From positions 1-5,559 of the forward strand of contig JAUVCU010000133.1 of NCBI GenBank assembly GCA_030590715.1: a stretch of DNA of 5,559 bases, in the 5' to 3' direction. The translations under genes were made by a program, and so were the position numbers. The notes under the pieces are model-generated. The model saw only the letters and a list, made by a program, of their open reading frames with translations. It made no database searches and was not told where the DNA came from. The stretch comes from Lentisphaeria bacterium (GTDB taxonomy: Bacteria > Verrucomicrobiota > Lentisphaeria > Victivallales > JAUVCU01). Each line of letters starts with the position of its first letter. Position 1 is the stretch's first letter. Below are positions 1-5,536 of this stretch, one piece after another.

Positions 1-713
1 CCAGATCACAACGCAAAATAATTGTGGCAGAGATGCTGGAGAAACTGGGCCTTGAGGGACTTGGCAAACGCTATCCGCATCAGCTTTCTGGCGGCCAGCA
101 ACAAAGAGTTGCCGTTGCGCGGGCTGTTGCCACAAAGCCGGCAATCCTGCTATTTGACGAACCATTCAGCAGCCTTGACGAAAACCTTCGAGACTCTTTA
201 AGAAAAGAACTTCGTAAGACACTTAAAGAAAACAACGTTACCGCTATTTTTGTGACGCACGACAAGAAAGATGCTCTTTCACTTTCAGACAGGATTGCAA
301 TTCTAAACGATGGCATAATCGCCCAGCTCGACACGCCGGAAGTAATCTACACATGTCCGGGATCGGAATTCATCGCGTCGTATTTCGGACAGACTAATCT
401 GATCGAGGCTACAGCAACCGACAACGGCTACGAAAGCGATCTGGGATTTATAGACCACTCTCATGATGAGAAAATGGGTATCAACGGCTTACTGTCAATT
501 CGTCCTCAATGGTGTGTTATCGACGAAGAGAACCACATGTTCAAAGGCGTTATAAAAGAAGTTACCTACTTCGGAGAATACCAGGAGATTACTCTCGAGA
601 TCGGCGATAACCGACATTTTCATATCCACCTGCACCGGGATCAGCCAGTTAAAGCAGGCGAAGTTTTAGGAGTCAAGATCGACGCGCCTAAGCTTAAGAT
701 CATAGAGAAGTAA
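1..713 (+). CDS. ABC transporter ATP-binding protein, C-terminal part (5' end outside window)
   Basis: This is the nucleotide-binding subunit of an ABC importer, which hydrolyses ATP on the cytoplasmic face to drive uptake. The frame is open to the left edge (first full codon at 3), so the GTG at 24 is an internal valine and the Walker A half is missing. Counting from that GTG as residue 1, I see the signature LSGGQQQR (21-28), Walker B AILLFDEP (40-47), D-loop SSLD (49-52) and switch histidine in FVTHD (H79). A TOBE-type region fills about 155-229. The order and length fit the FbpC/PotA/CysA class, and the sequence style is closest to iron(III)-type ATPases, but substrate cannot be fixed without the permease and binding-protein genes, which would be upstream. 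An odd feature is a run of alternating histidines in the TOBE region (H198, H200, H202, H204). The stop TAA at 711 lies 3 bp from the stop of the convergent gene. Family assignment is firm; substrate is a guess. Confidence 0.93.
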   Translation, partial: RSQRKIIVAEMLEKLGLEGLGKRYPHQLSGGQQQRVAVARAVATKPAILLFDEPFSSLDENLRDSLRKELRKTLKENNVTAIFVTHDKKDALSLSDRIAILNDGIIAQLDTPEVIYTCPGSEFIASYFGQTNLIEATATDNGYESDLGFIDHSHDEKMGINGLLSIRPQWCVIDEENHMFKGVIKEVTYFGEYQEITLEIGDNRHFHIHLHRDQPVKAGEVLGVKIDAPKLKIIEK

Positions 714-716
714 TAC

Positions 717-1343
717 TTATTTTTTCTCAAATATTCGTTCCAGTAGGTCTAATTCAGTGTATTTAAGAACAGGAGCAAAACTCAAACCATACTCATCCCT
801 TTCATCATCGCTTTTCCCATAAAAAGGTTTAACTTCCCAATCTCCCATCACCTTTTCGGGATCATTCTCAAGCCATTTGTAATTGAGATATCTAGGTTTA
901 GGGATGTCTTTTACATTTGCCTGTTTGCGACTTGCATCAGTACGAAAGAGAGTCGAGCATGTATAAATATCAACGAGCTCAGTTGCATTTACATTTAGAG
1001 CCAAGCCGGCAACCTCTTTGTTTTGATGGGAAGATATCTTCTTATGGATTTTGCGTAATAATTCAGCAGCGCTCTTGACTCGTTCGTTATACATATTTTT
1101 TAGCCTTTTATCCATGCTTTTTACCGGTTGAGACCATCGCTGTATGATCTCGATCTTTCTCCTGAATATGTCAATGTCAGTATGTTCTGGCTTAACGGAT
1201 TCGTCTAGAAACGTTATACCCTTTAACTGGGGAGTAAATTGTTTTTCTTCAGGAGGCTCAATAGCTACTTTATTTTTATTAGAGTCGTTGGAAAAGGCGT
1301 AATTGCTCATTATCAGAAAAACAAACAAAGCATAGCGTTTCAT
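717..1343 (-). CDS. Exported protein of unknown function (208 aa)
   Basis: I do not recognise this protein. The N-terminus has a typical Sec signal peptide: K2-R3, a hydrophobic core about 4-12, and a likely cleavage site AFS|ND after residue 18, so the mature product should be periplasmic or secreted. After a charged, proline-containing linker (19-40) there is a lysine/arginine-rich, probably helical stretch about 57-110. The C-terminal part is rich in aromatic and acidic residues (RYLNYKW at 151-157, DWE at 168-170). A single cysteine (C129) means no internal disulfide. The ATG at 1343 is supported by AGGAAGAG at 1347-1354 on the minus strand, well spaced, and by the signal peptide beginning directly at this start. 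A TATAAT hexamer lies about 40 bases upstream. It is convergent with the ABC gene and appears to be monocistronic. The real-gene call rests on the signal peptide, ribosome binding site and length; function is unknown. Confidence 0.8.
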   Translation of the reverse strand: MKRYALFVFLIMSNYAFSNDSNKNKVAIEPPEEKQFTPQLKGITFLDESVKPEHTDIDIFRRKIEIIQRWSQPVKSMDKRLKNMYNERVKSAAELLRKIHKKISSHQNKEVAGLALNVNATELVDIYTCSTLFRTDASRKQANVKDIPKPRYLNYKWLENDPEKVMGDWEVKPFYGKSDDERDEYGLSFAPVLKYTELDLLERIFEKK

Positions 1344-1346
1344 AAA

Positions 1347-1354
1347 CTCTTCCT
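1347..1354 (-). promoter_or_regulatory. Ribosome binding site of the 208-aa exported protein
   Basis: The minus strand reads AGGAAGAG, with the AGGA core 7 bases before the ATG at 1343. It decides the start of the exported protein. Confidence 0.6.
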
Positions 1355-1383
1355 GTAATACGACTTAGAAAACAACATACTTA

Positions 1384-1389
1384 ATTATA
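1384..1389 (-). promoter_or_regulatory. Candidate -10 element for the 208-aa exported protein
   Basis: The minus strand has a perfect TATAAT, which would place transcription start near 1377 and give a 5' leader of about 35 bases. No good -35 hexamer is found at 16-18 bases (the 17-base position reads TTCTCT), so this promoter would be weak or activator-dependent. Inference from sequence only. Confidence 0.35.
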
Positions 1390-1465
1390 CGACACAATGG
1401 CCGAGAAGAGAATTCTTAACTTTTGTCTACGAGATAGCAGACTGAGACCAATTACTTATTGCACA

Positions 1466-1491
1466 AAGCTTAGATTGTAAAATCTAAGCTT
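1466..1491. repeat. Perfect 11-bp inverted repeat with 4-base loop
   Basis: The arms AAGCTTAGATT (1466-1476) and AATCTAAGCTT (1481-1491) are exact reverse complements around the loop GTAA. Neither side is followed by a T-run on the corresponding strand, so it does not look like a canonical intrinsic terminator. It could be an operator for a dimeric regulator, or an RNA hairpin in a leader transcript. Its right arm overlaps the palindrome at 1488-1499. Confidence 0.75.
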
Positions 1492-1499
1492 AATTAAGC
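1488..1499. repeat. 12-bp perfect palindrome
   Basis: GCTTAATTAAGC is self-complementary and shares GCTT with the right arm of the preceding 11-bp inverted repeat, so the two structures would be mutually exclusive if formed in RNA. Confidence 0.6.
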
Positions 1500-1533
1500 A
1501 GTCATACAACATGTTACAAAATGCTCCTCGAAC

Positions 1534-1562
1534 TTGCTTTTTAATTATAACCTCCTTATATA
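1534..1562 (+). promoter_or_regulatory. Candidate sigma-70-type promoter for the five-gene cluster
   Basis: TTGCTT at 1534-1539 and TATATA at 1557-1562 are separated by exactly 17 bases. The -35 matches the consensus in its first three positions and the -10 in five of six. Transcription would start near 1569, about 105 bases before the ATG at 1674. A perfect palindrome (1560-1571) overlaps the -10 and start region, which would suit a repressor site. The surrounding AT-richness makes chance matches likely. Confidence 0.3.
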
Positions 1563-1571
1563 TACGTATAT
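1560..1571. repeat. 12-bp palindrome at the candidate promoter
   Basis: ATATACGTATAT is a perfect palindrome centred on CG. It overlaps the proposed -10 at 1557-1562 and the proposed transcription start, a common operator position. AT-rich palindromes of this length can also arise by chance. Confidence 0.4.
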
Positions 1572-1673
1572 GAAATACTAACGCACATTTGGTTACTTTA
1601 GCCCAGAGAAAACAACAAAGATTCTTTGCCACCAACATTTACCAAACCGCGACAACAAACACCAGGCTTTAAA

Positions 1674-2018
1674 ATGAAACTGATATTCGTATACAATGCT
1701 TCAAGCGGGAAGTTAAATACGCTATTCGACATCGCCCACAAAATAATAAAGCCGGAAACGTATCAGTGCTCACTATGCGCATTAACCCACAATGCTTTAA
1801 CTGAGAAAAAGATTTGGAGTAAATTTAAAGAAAACACTGACTTTGAATTGAACTTCCTGCATAAGGATGAGTTCGAAAAAGAATACGAGATGTCTTATGA
1901 GTATCCGGTTATTCTTGAGCAAACAGACTCTCTCAAACCAGTCATCAAAGCAAAAGAGATAAACATGCTTCAAAATGTTGAAGAACTTATAGAACAAATA
2001 GAAAAGCTGAAAGGTTAG
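1674..2018 (+). CDS. Small conserved-type CxxC protein of unknown function (114 aa)
   Basis: The protein begins MKLIFVYNASSGKLN and has H22, a CSLC motif (C32 and C35) followed by ALT, and a charged C-terminal half with a helical end (about 98-114). I recall similar roughly 115-residue proteins with the same FVYN...CxLCA(L/I)T pattern, often uncharacterised and sometimes labelled GTPase. I see no P-loop, so that label is not supported here. No signal peptide or membrane segment is present, so it is probably cytoplasmic. I chose ATG 1674 because the family-like sequence starts there. An in-frame TTG at 1626 would add 16 residues of low-complexity sequence. The ribosome binding site is weak (CAGG about 10 bases upstream). 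It is the first of five plus-strand genes; its stop lies 73 bases before the preferred start of the peptidase. The cysteine pair could bind metal or be redox-active, which is inference. Confidence 0.8.
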   Translation: MKLIFVYNASSGKLNTLFDIAHKIIKPETYQCSLCALTHNALTEKKIWSKFKENTDFELNFLHKDEFEKEYEMSYEYPVILEQTDSLKPVIKAKEINMLQNVEELIEQIEKLKG

Positions 2019-2027
2019 TCTGCGTTC

Positions 2028-2057
2028 TTAAAAGTTATGAATGCTGCAAAATATACT
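2028..2057 (+). promoter_or_regulatory. Weak candidate internal promoter before the peptidase
   Basis: TTAAAA (2028-2033) and TATACT (2052-2057) are 18 bases apart and match consensus at four and five of six positions. If real, transcription would start near 2064 and the peptidase start at 2092 would be preferred over 2041, which lies upstream of it. Low specificity in AT-rich DNA. Confidence 0.22.
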
Positions 2058-2080
2058 TTCAAAAAAACAACATCTAAAAC

Positions 2081-2086
2081 GAGGGG
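2081..2086 (+). promoter_or_regulatory. Ribosome binding site deciding the peptidase start
   Basis: GAGGGG lies 5 bases before ATG 2092. No comparable site precedes the alternative in-frame ATG at 2041, so the shorter 327-residue product is preferred. Confidence 0.6.
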
Positions 2087-2091
2087 AAAAT

Positions 2092-3075
2092 ATGAGCAAG
2101 AAGAGTGTGAGTCGTTCACTGCTGAGCATTTTTCTTATACTGGTTATCGGCCTAGCGGTAATTGGCTTATCAATTAACAGACCATCCTTCACTGATAGCA
2201 TTGAAGATAAAACCGACGAGTTTGTAGATCAGAAAGAGCTAAAACGGCACGTGGATTTTTTGTCGAAAAAGGTGGTACCACGCAGCTACGCTTATCTTGG
2301 AAATCTGAGAAAAGCTGGAGCCTACATCAAAAATGAACTCGGTAAATTCACAAAAGACGTACAGTTCCAAACCTACAAGGTCGGAGGTGCCGAATTTAGA
2401 AATGTAGTTGCCAATTTTGGCCCGGACACAGACGAAATAATTGTAATAGGAGCACATTACGACGCTTATAGCGTATACCCGGCCGCAGACGATAATGCCA
2501 GTGGTGTCGCCGGCCTTATTGAATTGGCAAAGCTGCTTAGTTCCATTGAACTAAAACATCGTGTTGTACTGGTTGGATATACTCTTGAAGAACCACCCTA
2601 TTTCAGAACGGATAAAATGGGCAGCATGATCCACGCCTCTTCTCTCAAAGGAAAAAAAGTTAAAATAATGATATCACTGGAAATGATCGGATACTTCACT
2701 GATGAAAAATGGTCTCAAAGTTATCCCATGCCGTTTATGAATCTATTTTATCCAACAAAGGGTAATTATATTGCCGTCGTTGACAAATTTACCTCCGACA
2801 AGGCACGAGATGTTAAAAAGGCAATAAACAAATACACAAGCCTGCAGGCATGCTCAGTTAATGCTCCGAGCATTGTTCCAGGAGTTGACTTTTCTGACCA
2901 CCGCAATTACTGGGCAATGGGCTATCCTGCTGTGATGATAACGGATACGGCATTCTACCGTAATAAAAATTACCATACAGAAAATGACGTATCTTCGACA
3001 TTGAACTACAAATTAATGGCCAAAGTAGTATACGGTGTGTTTAAATACATTGAGGAAACCGATCAAAACAAATAA
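2092..3075 (+). CDS. Membrane-anchored M28-family zinc metallopeptidase (327 aa)
   Basis: This is a predicted di-zinc aminopeptidase of family M28, held by an N-terminal hydrophobic segment (about 9-28) with the catalytic domain probably outside the cytoplasmic membrane. Matching the family's motifs, I assign zinc ligands H122 (in GAHYDAY), bridging D134 (ADDNASG), E167, E197 (LEMIGY) and H295 (YHTEND), with E166 of TLEEP as the catalytic base. D124 is the residue that usually supports the first histidine. All expected residues are present, so the enzyme should be active. The start at ATG 2092 follows GAGGGG with good spacing and puts the anchor at the very N-terminus. An in-frame ATG at 2041 would add 17 residues with no clear ribosome binding site. 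It is followed after 11 bases by the small L7/L12-like gene. The physiological peptide substrate cannot be read from sequence. Confidence 0.92.
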   Translation: MSKKSVSRSLLSIFLILVIGLAVIGLSINRPSFTDSIEDKTDEFVDQKELKRHVDFLSKKVVPRSYAYLGNLRKAGAYIKNELGKFTKDVQFQTYKVGGAEFRNVVANFGPDTDEIIVIGAHYDAYSVYPAADDNASGVAGLIELAKLLSSIELKHRVVLVGYTLEEPPYFRTDKMGSMIHASSLKGKKVKIMISLEMIGYFTDEKWSQSYPMPFMNLFYPTKGNYIAVVDKFTSDKARDVKKAINKYTSLQACSVNAPSIVPGVDFSDHRNYWAMGYPAVMITDTAFYRNKNYHTENDVSSTLNYKLMAKVVYGVFKYIEETDQNK

Positions 3076-3086
3076 CGAGGTAAAAA

Positions 3087-3308
3087 ATGAATCTGATTTT
3101 TATAGTAGCAGCAATCATTCTGGTATTATTTTTTGCAATGAGATCGAGCAACTCACAACAGCCAGAGCTACCCGAAAACATAACTGAGGAAGATGTAAAA
3201 GACCTGATGCGCGAAGGGAAAAAGATCCAGGCAATTAAATGTTATCGGGCAATGACGGGACTCGGTCTAAAAGACGCAAAAGAAGCCGTTGAAAAAATGG
3301 AATTGTAG
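3087..3308 (+). CDS. Small membrane-anchored protein with L7/L12 C-terminal-like motif (73 aa)
   Basis: Residues about 3-17 form one hydrophobic segment, followed by a short polar linker (18-31) and a helical region. The last 28 residues, IQAIKCYRAMTGLGLKDAKE and onward, resemble the C-terminal domain of ribosomal protein bL12 (pattern K..VIK.VR..TGLGLK.AK..VE). This is not bL12 itself: the N-terminal dimerisation domain is replaced by a membrane anchor, and the L12-like part is shorter than the full domain. Such short L12-like anchored proteins occur as uncharacterised products. The motif may serve as a protein-binding helix pair, which is inference. ATG 3087 follows ACGAGG with suitable spacing, 11 bases after the peptidase stop, so the two genes are very probably co-transcribed and translationally close. 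Confidence 0.82.
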   Translation: MNLIFIVAAIILVLFFAMRSSNSQQPELPENITEEDVKDLMREGKKIQAIKCYRAMTGLGLKDAKEAVEKMEL

Positions 3309-3357
3309 TTTTTTAGGTTTTACGAGCCACATCCCCCAAAAACAAAAGGAGTAGAAT

Positions 3358-3921
3358 ATGTTGAAAGCACTACTAAAACTTTTTCAGCTTACCGCGGCAA
3401 TGATAATCCTCGCTTCCTGCACATCAATCAAATCAGAGCACTACGTCGGCAAAATAGAACCGATTTCTGATAAGGAAATAGGAGAAGAAACGATCTGGCA
3501 ATTTGATGATGAAGTCTTTCACGTAAAGATTCTGTCATCCGAGAAAGCAGTCGGTTCACAGCTCAAATGGAATAAAGAAGCAAATAAGTACGAAACCGAA
3601 GATTACGATATAATCATCTCCAAGATCGGCGATGCTCTGTTTTTAAACATAAAGAAGCAGAACGAAAAGTTGTATACAATTCTACGCCTCTCTCCTACCG
3701 TTAGTGACGAAATAGTGCTATTTTCTGTCGATAAAGATGTATTAACAAAACACATTGCCGAGGGTAAACTCAAAGCAACAGCAAAAGACAAACACACATA
3801 TACTCTTGAAATGACCAAAGAAGAATTGGACAACTACATGACAGAGCATATGAATACGATTTTCGATTTCAATGCTTCAGAAATAATTAAGCCGATTAAA
3901 GCTTTTAAAGGTAAAAAGTAG
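3358..3921 (+). CDS. Predicted lipoprotein of unknown function (187 aa)
   Basis: The N-terminus has a lysine-containing n-region, a hydrophobic core (about 8-19) and the lipobox LASC, with C21 as the predicted lipidated residue. The mature protein should therefore be anchored in the inner or outer membrane. Residue 22 is threonine, not aspartate, so there is no classic inner-membrane retention signal of the enterobacterial type. The mature part is rich in alternating hydrophobic and charged residues in about 28-125, suggesting beta-strands (for example DEVFHVKIL, YDIIISKIG, ALFLNIKK). A more helical C-terminal portion follows (about 140-175). No other cysteine is present and I recognise no domain. 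AAGGAG lies 7 bases before the ATG, a strong ribosome binding site. A 49-bp gap without a hairpin separates it from the preceding gene, and the next gene starts 6 bases after its stop. Confidence 0.85.
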   Translation: MLKALLKLFQLTAAMIILASCTSIKSEHYVGKIEPISDKEIGEETIWQFDDEVFHVKILSSEKAVGSQLKWNKEANKYETEDYDIIISKIGDALFLNIKKQNEKLYTILRLSPTVSDEIVLFSVDKDVLTKHIAEGKLKATAKDKHTYTLEMTKEELDNYMTEHMNTIFDFNASEIIKPIKAFKGKK

Positions 3922-3927
3922 CAGATT

Positions 3928-4125
3928 ATGACAGACACAACAATATGCCCGTTCTGCGGGGAAAAGAACAAATGCATGGCAAAGAGTGATCAGCCGTGCT
4001 GGTGCATGAACGTTAAAGTGCCGAAAGAATTAACAGCTCTGGTCCCAAAAGAGAAGAAGCGAAAATCATGTATATGCCAGACCTGCGTCGAGAAGTTCAA
4101 AGCAGATCCAGCGAACTTCATCTAA
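3928..4125 (+). CDS. Cysteine-rich CWC family protein (65 aa)
   Basis: This small protein matches the pattern of the cysteine-rich CWC family: CPFCG..N.C, then CWC, a proline-containing middle, and CICQTC near the end. Eight cysteines are visible (7, 10, 16, 24, 26, 48, 50, 53), plausibly forming one or two zinc or other metal sites; the metal is inference. There is no signal peptide, so it is probably cytoplasmic, where cysteines would remain reduced. Function of the family is not established to my knowledge. The gene starts 6 bases after the lipoprotein stop with only a weak, distant purine-rich site (AAAGG around 3908), which suggests translational coupling to the upstream gene. It is the last gene of the cluster, directly before a strong terminator. 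Confidence 0.9.
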   Translation: MTDTTICPFCGEKNKCMAKSDQPCWCMNVKVPKELTALVPKEKKRKSCICQTCVEKFKADPANFI

Positions 4126-4131
4126 TGCCAC

Positions 4132-4183
4132 AAAAAAAAGTCCTTGTACGAATTAATATTCGCACAAGGGCATAAGTTTTTTT
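4132..4183. terminator. Bidirectional intrinsic terminator between convergent genes
   Basis: The stem pairs CCTTGT (4142-4147) with ACAAGG (4164-4169) and CGAAT (4149-4153) with ATTCG (4158-4162), with one A/C mismatch and a TAAT loop. G4140-C4171 and a U-G pair extend the base. On the plus strand a run of seven T (4177-4183) follows; on the minus strand the eight A at 4132-4139 become a T-run directly after the stem. It can end both the five-gene cluster and the NarK-type gene. Confidence 0.88.
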
Positions 4184-4189
4184 AAATTT

Positions 4190-5536
4190 CTACACGCATG
4201 TTAGAGAATCATTTTGATCAAAGGCTGTTTTAGCCTCTTTCGCTTTAATCTTCTTTATAGCAAATGACATCGTAACAAGACAAACTACAGAAATGGCTAC
4301 CAGGAACATCCAGCTGGTTGCATACAAACCTTCAGGCTGCTCTACAGTAGCAGTTGCTTCAGTAAGGAGACCAAATATAATAGGACAAATAAAACCACCA
4401 AGTCCACCAATAACCCCGACCATACCACCAACGACACCAACTTCTTCAGGAAAATAAGCAGGTATGTGTTTGTAAACAGCAGCTTTACCAATACCCATTG
4501 CAATACCGACGATACATGCAATCACTGTAAATACCCATATATTTCCAATACCCATAGAAAGCATACAGCAGCCGATAATAATCACACCAAGAATCCAGTA
4601 CATAACAGAGCGGGCACCACTTTTGTCAGCCCAGAAACCTCCAGCAGCTCTAATCACACCAGATGGAAGAGAAAATACACTTGTCAAAAGCCCTGCAGTT
4701 GCCAGTGTCACTCCAAACATTGTCGTGTAGTAGTCAGTAAGAGTCTGGCTCAAAGCAACAAAACCACCGAACACAAGGAAATAGTAAAGCCCGAATCTCC
4801 AAACCTGAAGGTTCTTAAGAGGAGCAAGTCTTTGAGCTAGTGATTTCGCATTTGATGCATCTGAAATTCTGTTTGTCGCCGTAAAAGCAAATATGATTGT
4901 TGTAACAAGAACAACAACAGCGTAAGCGATCGGCAGCTTTGTCCATCCGTCAGGATTTTGTAAGACAGTAGCTTTGATACTAAGCCCTGCACTGTTGACG
5001 GCTTCTATTTTCCCTTGTGAACCGGTAAGATATTCAAGAAGTTTAGGAGCACACATTGATGTTAAAGCGGCACCGGCATTACCTGCACCAAAAATACCAA
5101 GAGCAGTCCCCTGCTTTGACTTGTCGAACCATATAGAGGTAAAAGCAATTCCAACAGCAAATGATGCGCCGGCAATACCAAAAATTAATCCGGAGATAAT
5201 AAACCCGGCAGCAGAGTCAACAAATGCAGTAAGAAGCGACCCCAGAGCGGTGATCAGCAGAACTGCAATATATATTGGTTTCCCGCCAAATTTATCGGTA
5301 AGAATACCAATAGGAAGGCGCAGTATAGCCCCTGTTAAGATCGGTGTGGCAATAATATAAAACTTAAGGTCATTCAGGTTCAAGTAACCGTTTTCAAACA
5401 ATTGACCATCAACAATTACCGGCATTGATAAAAACTTAATCAAAACCCCGTACATAAGCCACACTGCAAAACATATGGTGAATGCAAAAGTATTAATTGT
5501 TAAAATCTTCCACGACTTTGATGTATTAAGCTCCAT
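4190..5536 (-). CDS. narK: NarK-family nitrate/nitrite transporter (MFS, 448 aa)
   Basis: This is a 12-segment major facilitator of the nitrate/nitrite porter family, moving nitrate and/or nitrite across the cytoplasmic membrane. Counting from ATG 5536, the first nitrate signature is at about 120-157 (GIAGASFAVG, then WFD and GAGNAG) and the second at about 348-389 (GIGKAAVYKHIP, then GGLGGF). R73 and R296 correspond to the two substrate-binding arginines known in E. coli NarK, and the MFS motif A is GILTDKFGGK (77-86). A polar loop at about 170-200 is longer than a minimal MFS loop. The length is normal for the family. I chose ATG 5536; an in-frame TTG at 5551 would add five residues but has a purine-rich stretch directly abutting it, whereas GGGGG lies about 9 bases before the ATG. 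Direction (nitrate uptake, nitrite export or antiport) cannot be told. No nitrate or nitrite reductase is in the window; the promoter lies beyond the right edge. Confidence 0.93.
   Translation of the reverse strand: MELNTSKSWKILTINTFAFTICFAVWLMYGVLIKFLSMPVIVDGQLFENGYLNLNDLKFYIIATPILTGAILRLPIGILTDKFGGKPIYIAVLLITALGSLLTAFVDSAAGFIISGLIFGIAGASFAVGIAFTSIWFDKSKQGTALGIFGAGNAGAALTSMCAPKLLEYLTGSQGKIEAVNSAGLSIKATVLQNPDGWTKLPIAYAVVVLVTTIIFAFTATNRISDASNAKSLAQRLAPLKNLQVWRFGLYYFLVFGGFVALSQTLTDYYTTMFGVTLATAGLLTSVFSLPSGVIRAAGGFWADKSGARSVMYWILGVIIIGCCMLSMGIGNIWVFTVIACIVGIAMGIGKAAVYKHIPAYFPEEVGVVGGMVGVIGGLGGFICPIIFGLLTEATATVEQPEGLYATSWMFLVAISVVCLVTMSFAIKKIKAKEAKTAFDQNDSLTCV

Larger units (their letters stand above)
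1344..1673. other. Gene-free intergenic region, AT-rich and palindrome-rich
   Basis: About 330 bases separate the divergent 208-aa gene and the 114-aa gene. No convincing protein gene is visible. A 60-codon minus-strand frame (1456-1638) begins only with TTG, has no ribosome binding site at that start and resembles no known family. The region holds a candidate -10 for the minus-strand gene (1384-1389), a perfect 11-bp inverted repeat (1466-1491) overlapping a 12-bp palindrome (1488-1499), and a candidate plus-strand promoter (1534-1562) overlapping another 12-bp palindrome (1560-1571). It is therefore best read as a shared divergent regulatory region. Confidence 0.6.

Noticed and set aside
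24..26. GTG as the start of the ABC ATPase
   Set aside because: The frame stays open to position 3 at the window edge and continues with family-like sequence, and the mandatory Walker A must lie upstream. The codon is an internal valine.
80..334. Minus-strand frame inside the ABC ATPase
   Set aside because: It is fully antisense to conserved ATPase motifs and its product is serine/arginine-biased. The minus-strand frames at 1797-1997, 2239-2457 and 3603-3833 were rejected for the same reason.
1466..1491. Inverted repeat as an intrinsic terminator
   Set aside because: The stem is AT-rich, no T-run follows on either strand, and no gene ends nearby.
1456..1638. Minus-strand 60-codon frame as a gene
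   Set aside because: It starts only at TTG without a ribosome binding site at that point, overlaps the putative promoter region and shows no family-like sequence.
1626..1673. TTG start adding 16 residues to the CxxC protein
   Set aside because: The extra residues are low-complexity and the family-like sequence begins at ATG 1674.
1674..1720. P-loop GTPase in the CxxC protein
   Set aside because: NASSGKL superficially resembles a Walker A but lacks the GxxxxGK(S/T) arrangement, and the protein is too small for a GTPase domain.
2041..2091. Upstream ATG for the M28 peptidase
   Set aside because: No ribosome binding site precedes it, and it would bury the anchor behind a charged 17-residue extension. 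GAGGGG supports ATG 2092.
4466..5360. Plus-strand frames of over 120 codons at 4466-4840 and 4974-5360
   Set aside because: They lie inside the well-supported NarK gene on the opposite strand, and their products have biased, non-family compositions typical of shadow frames.
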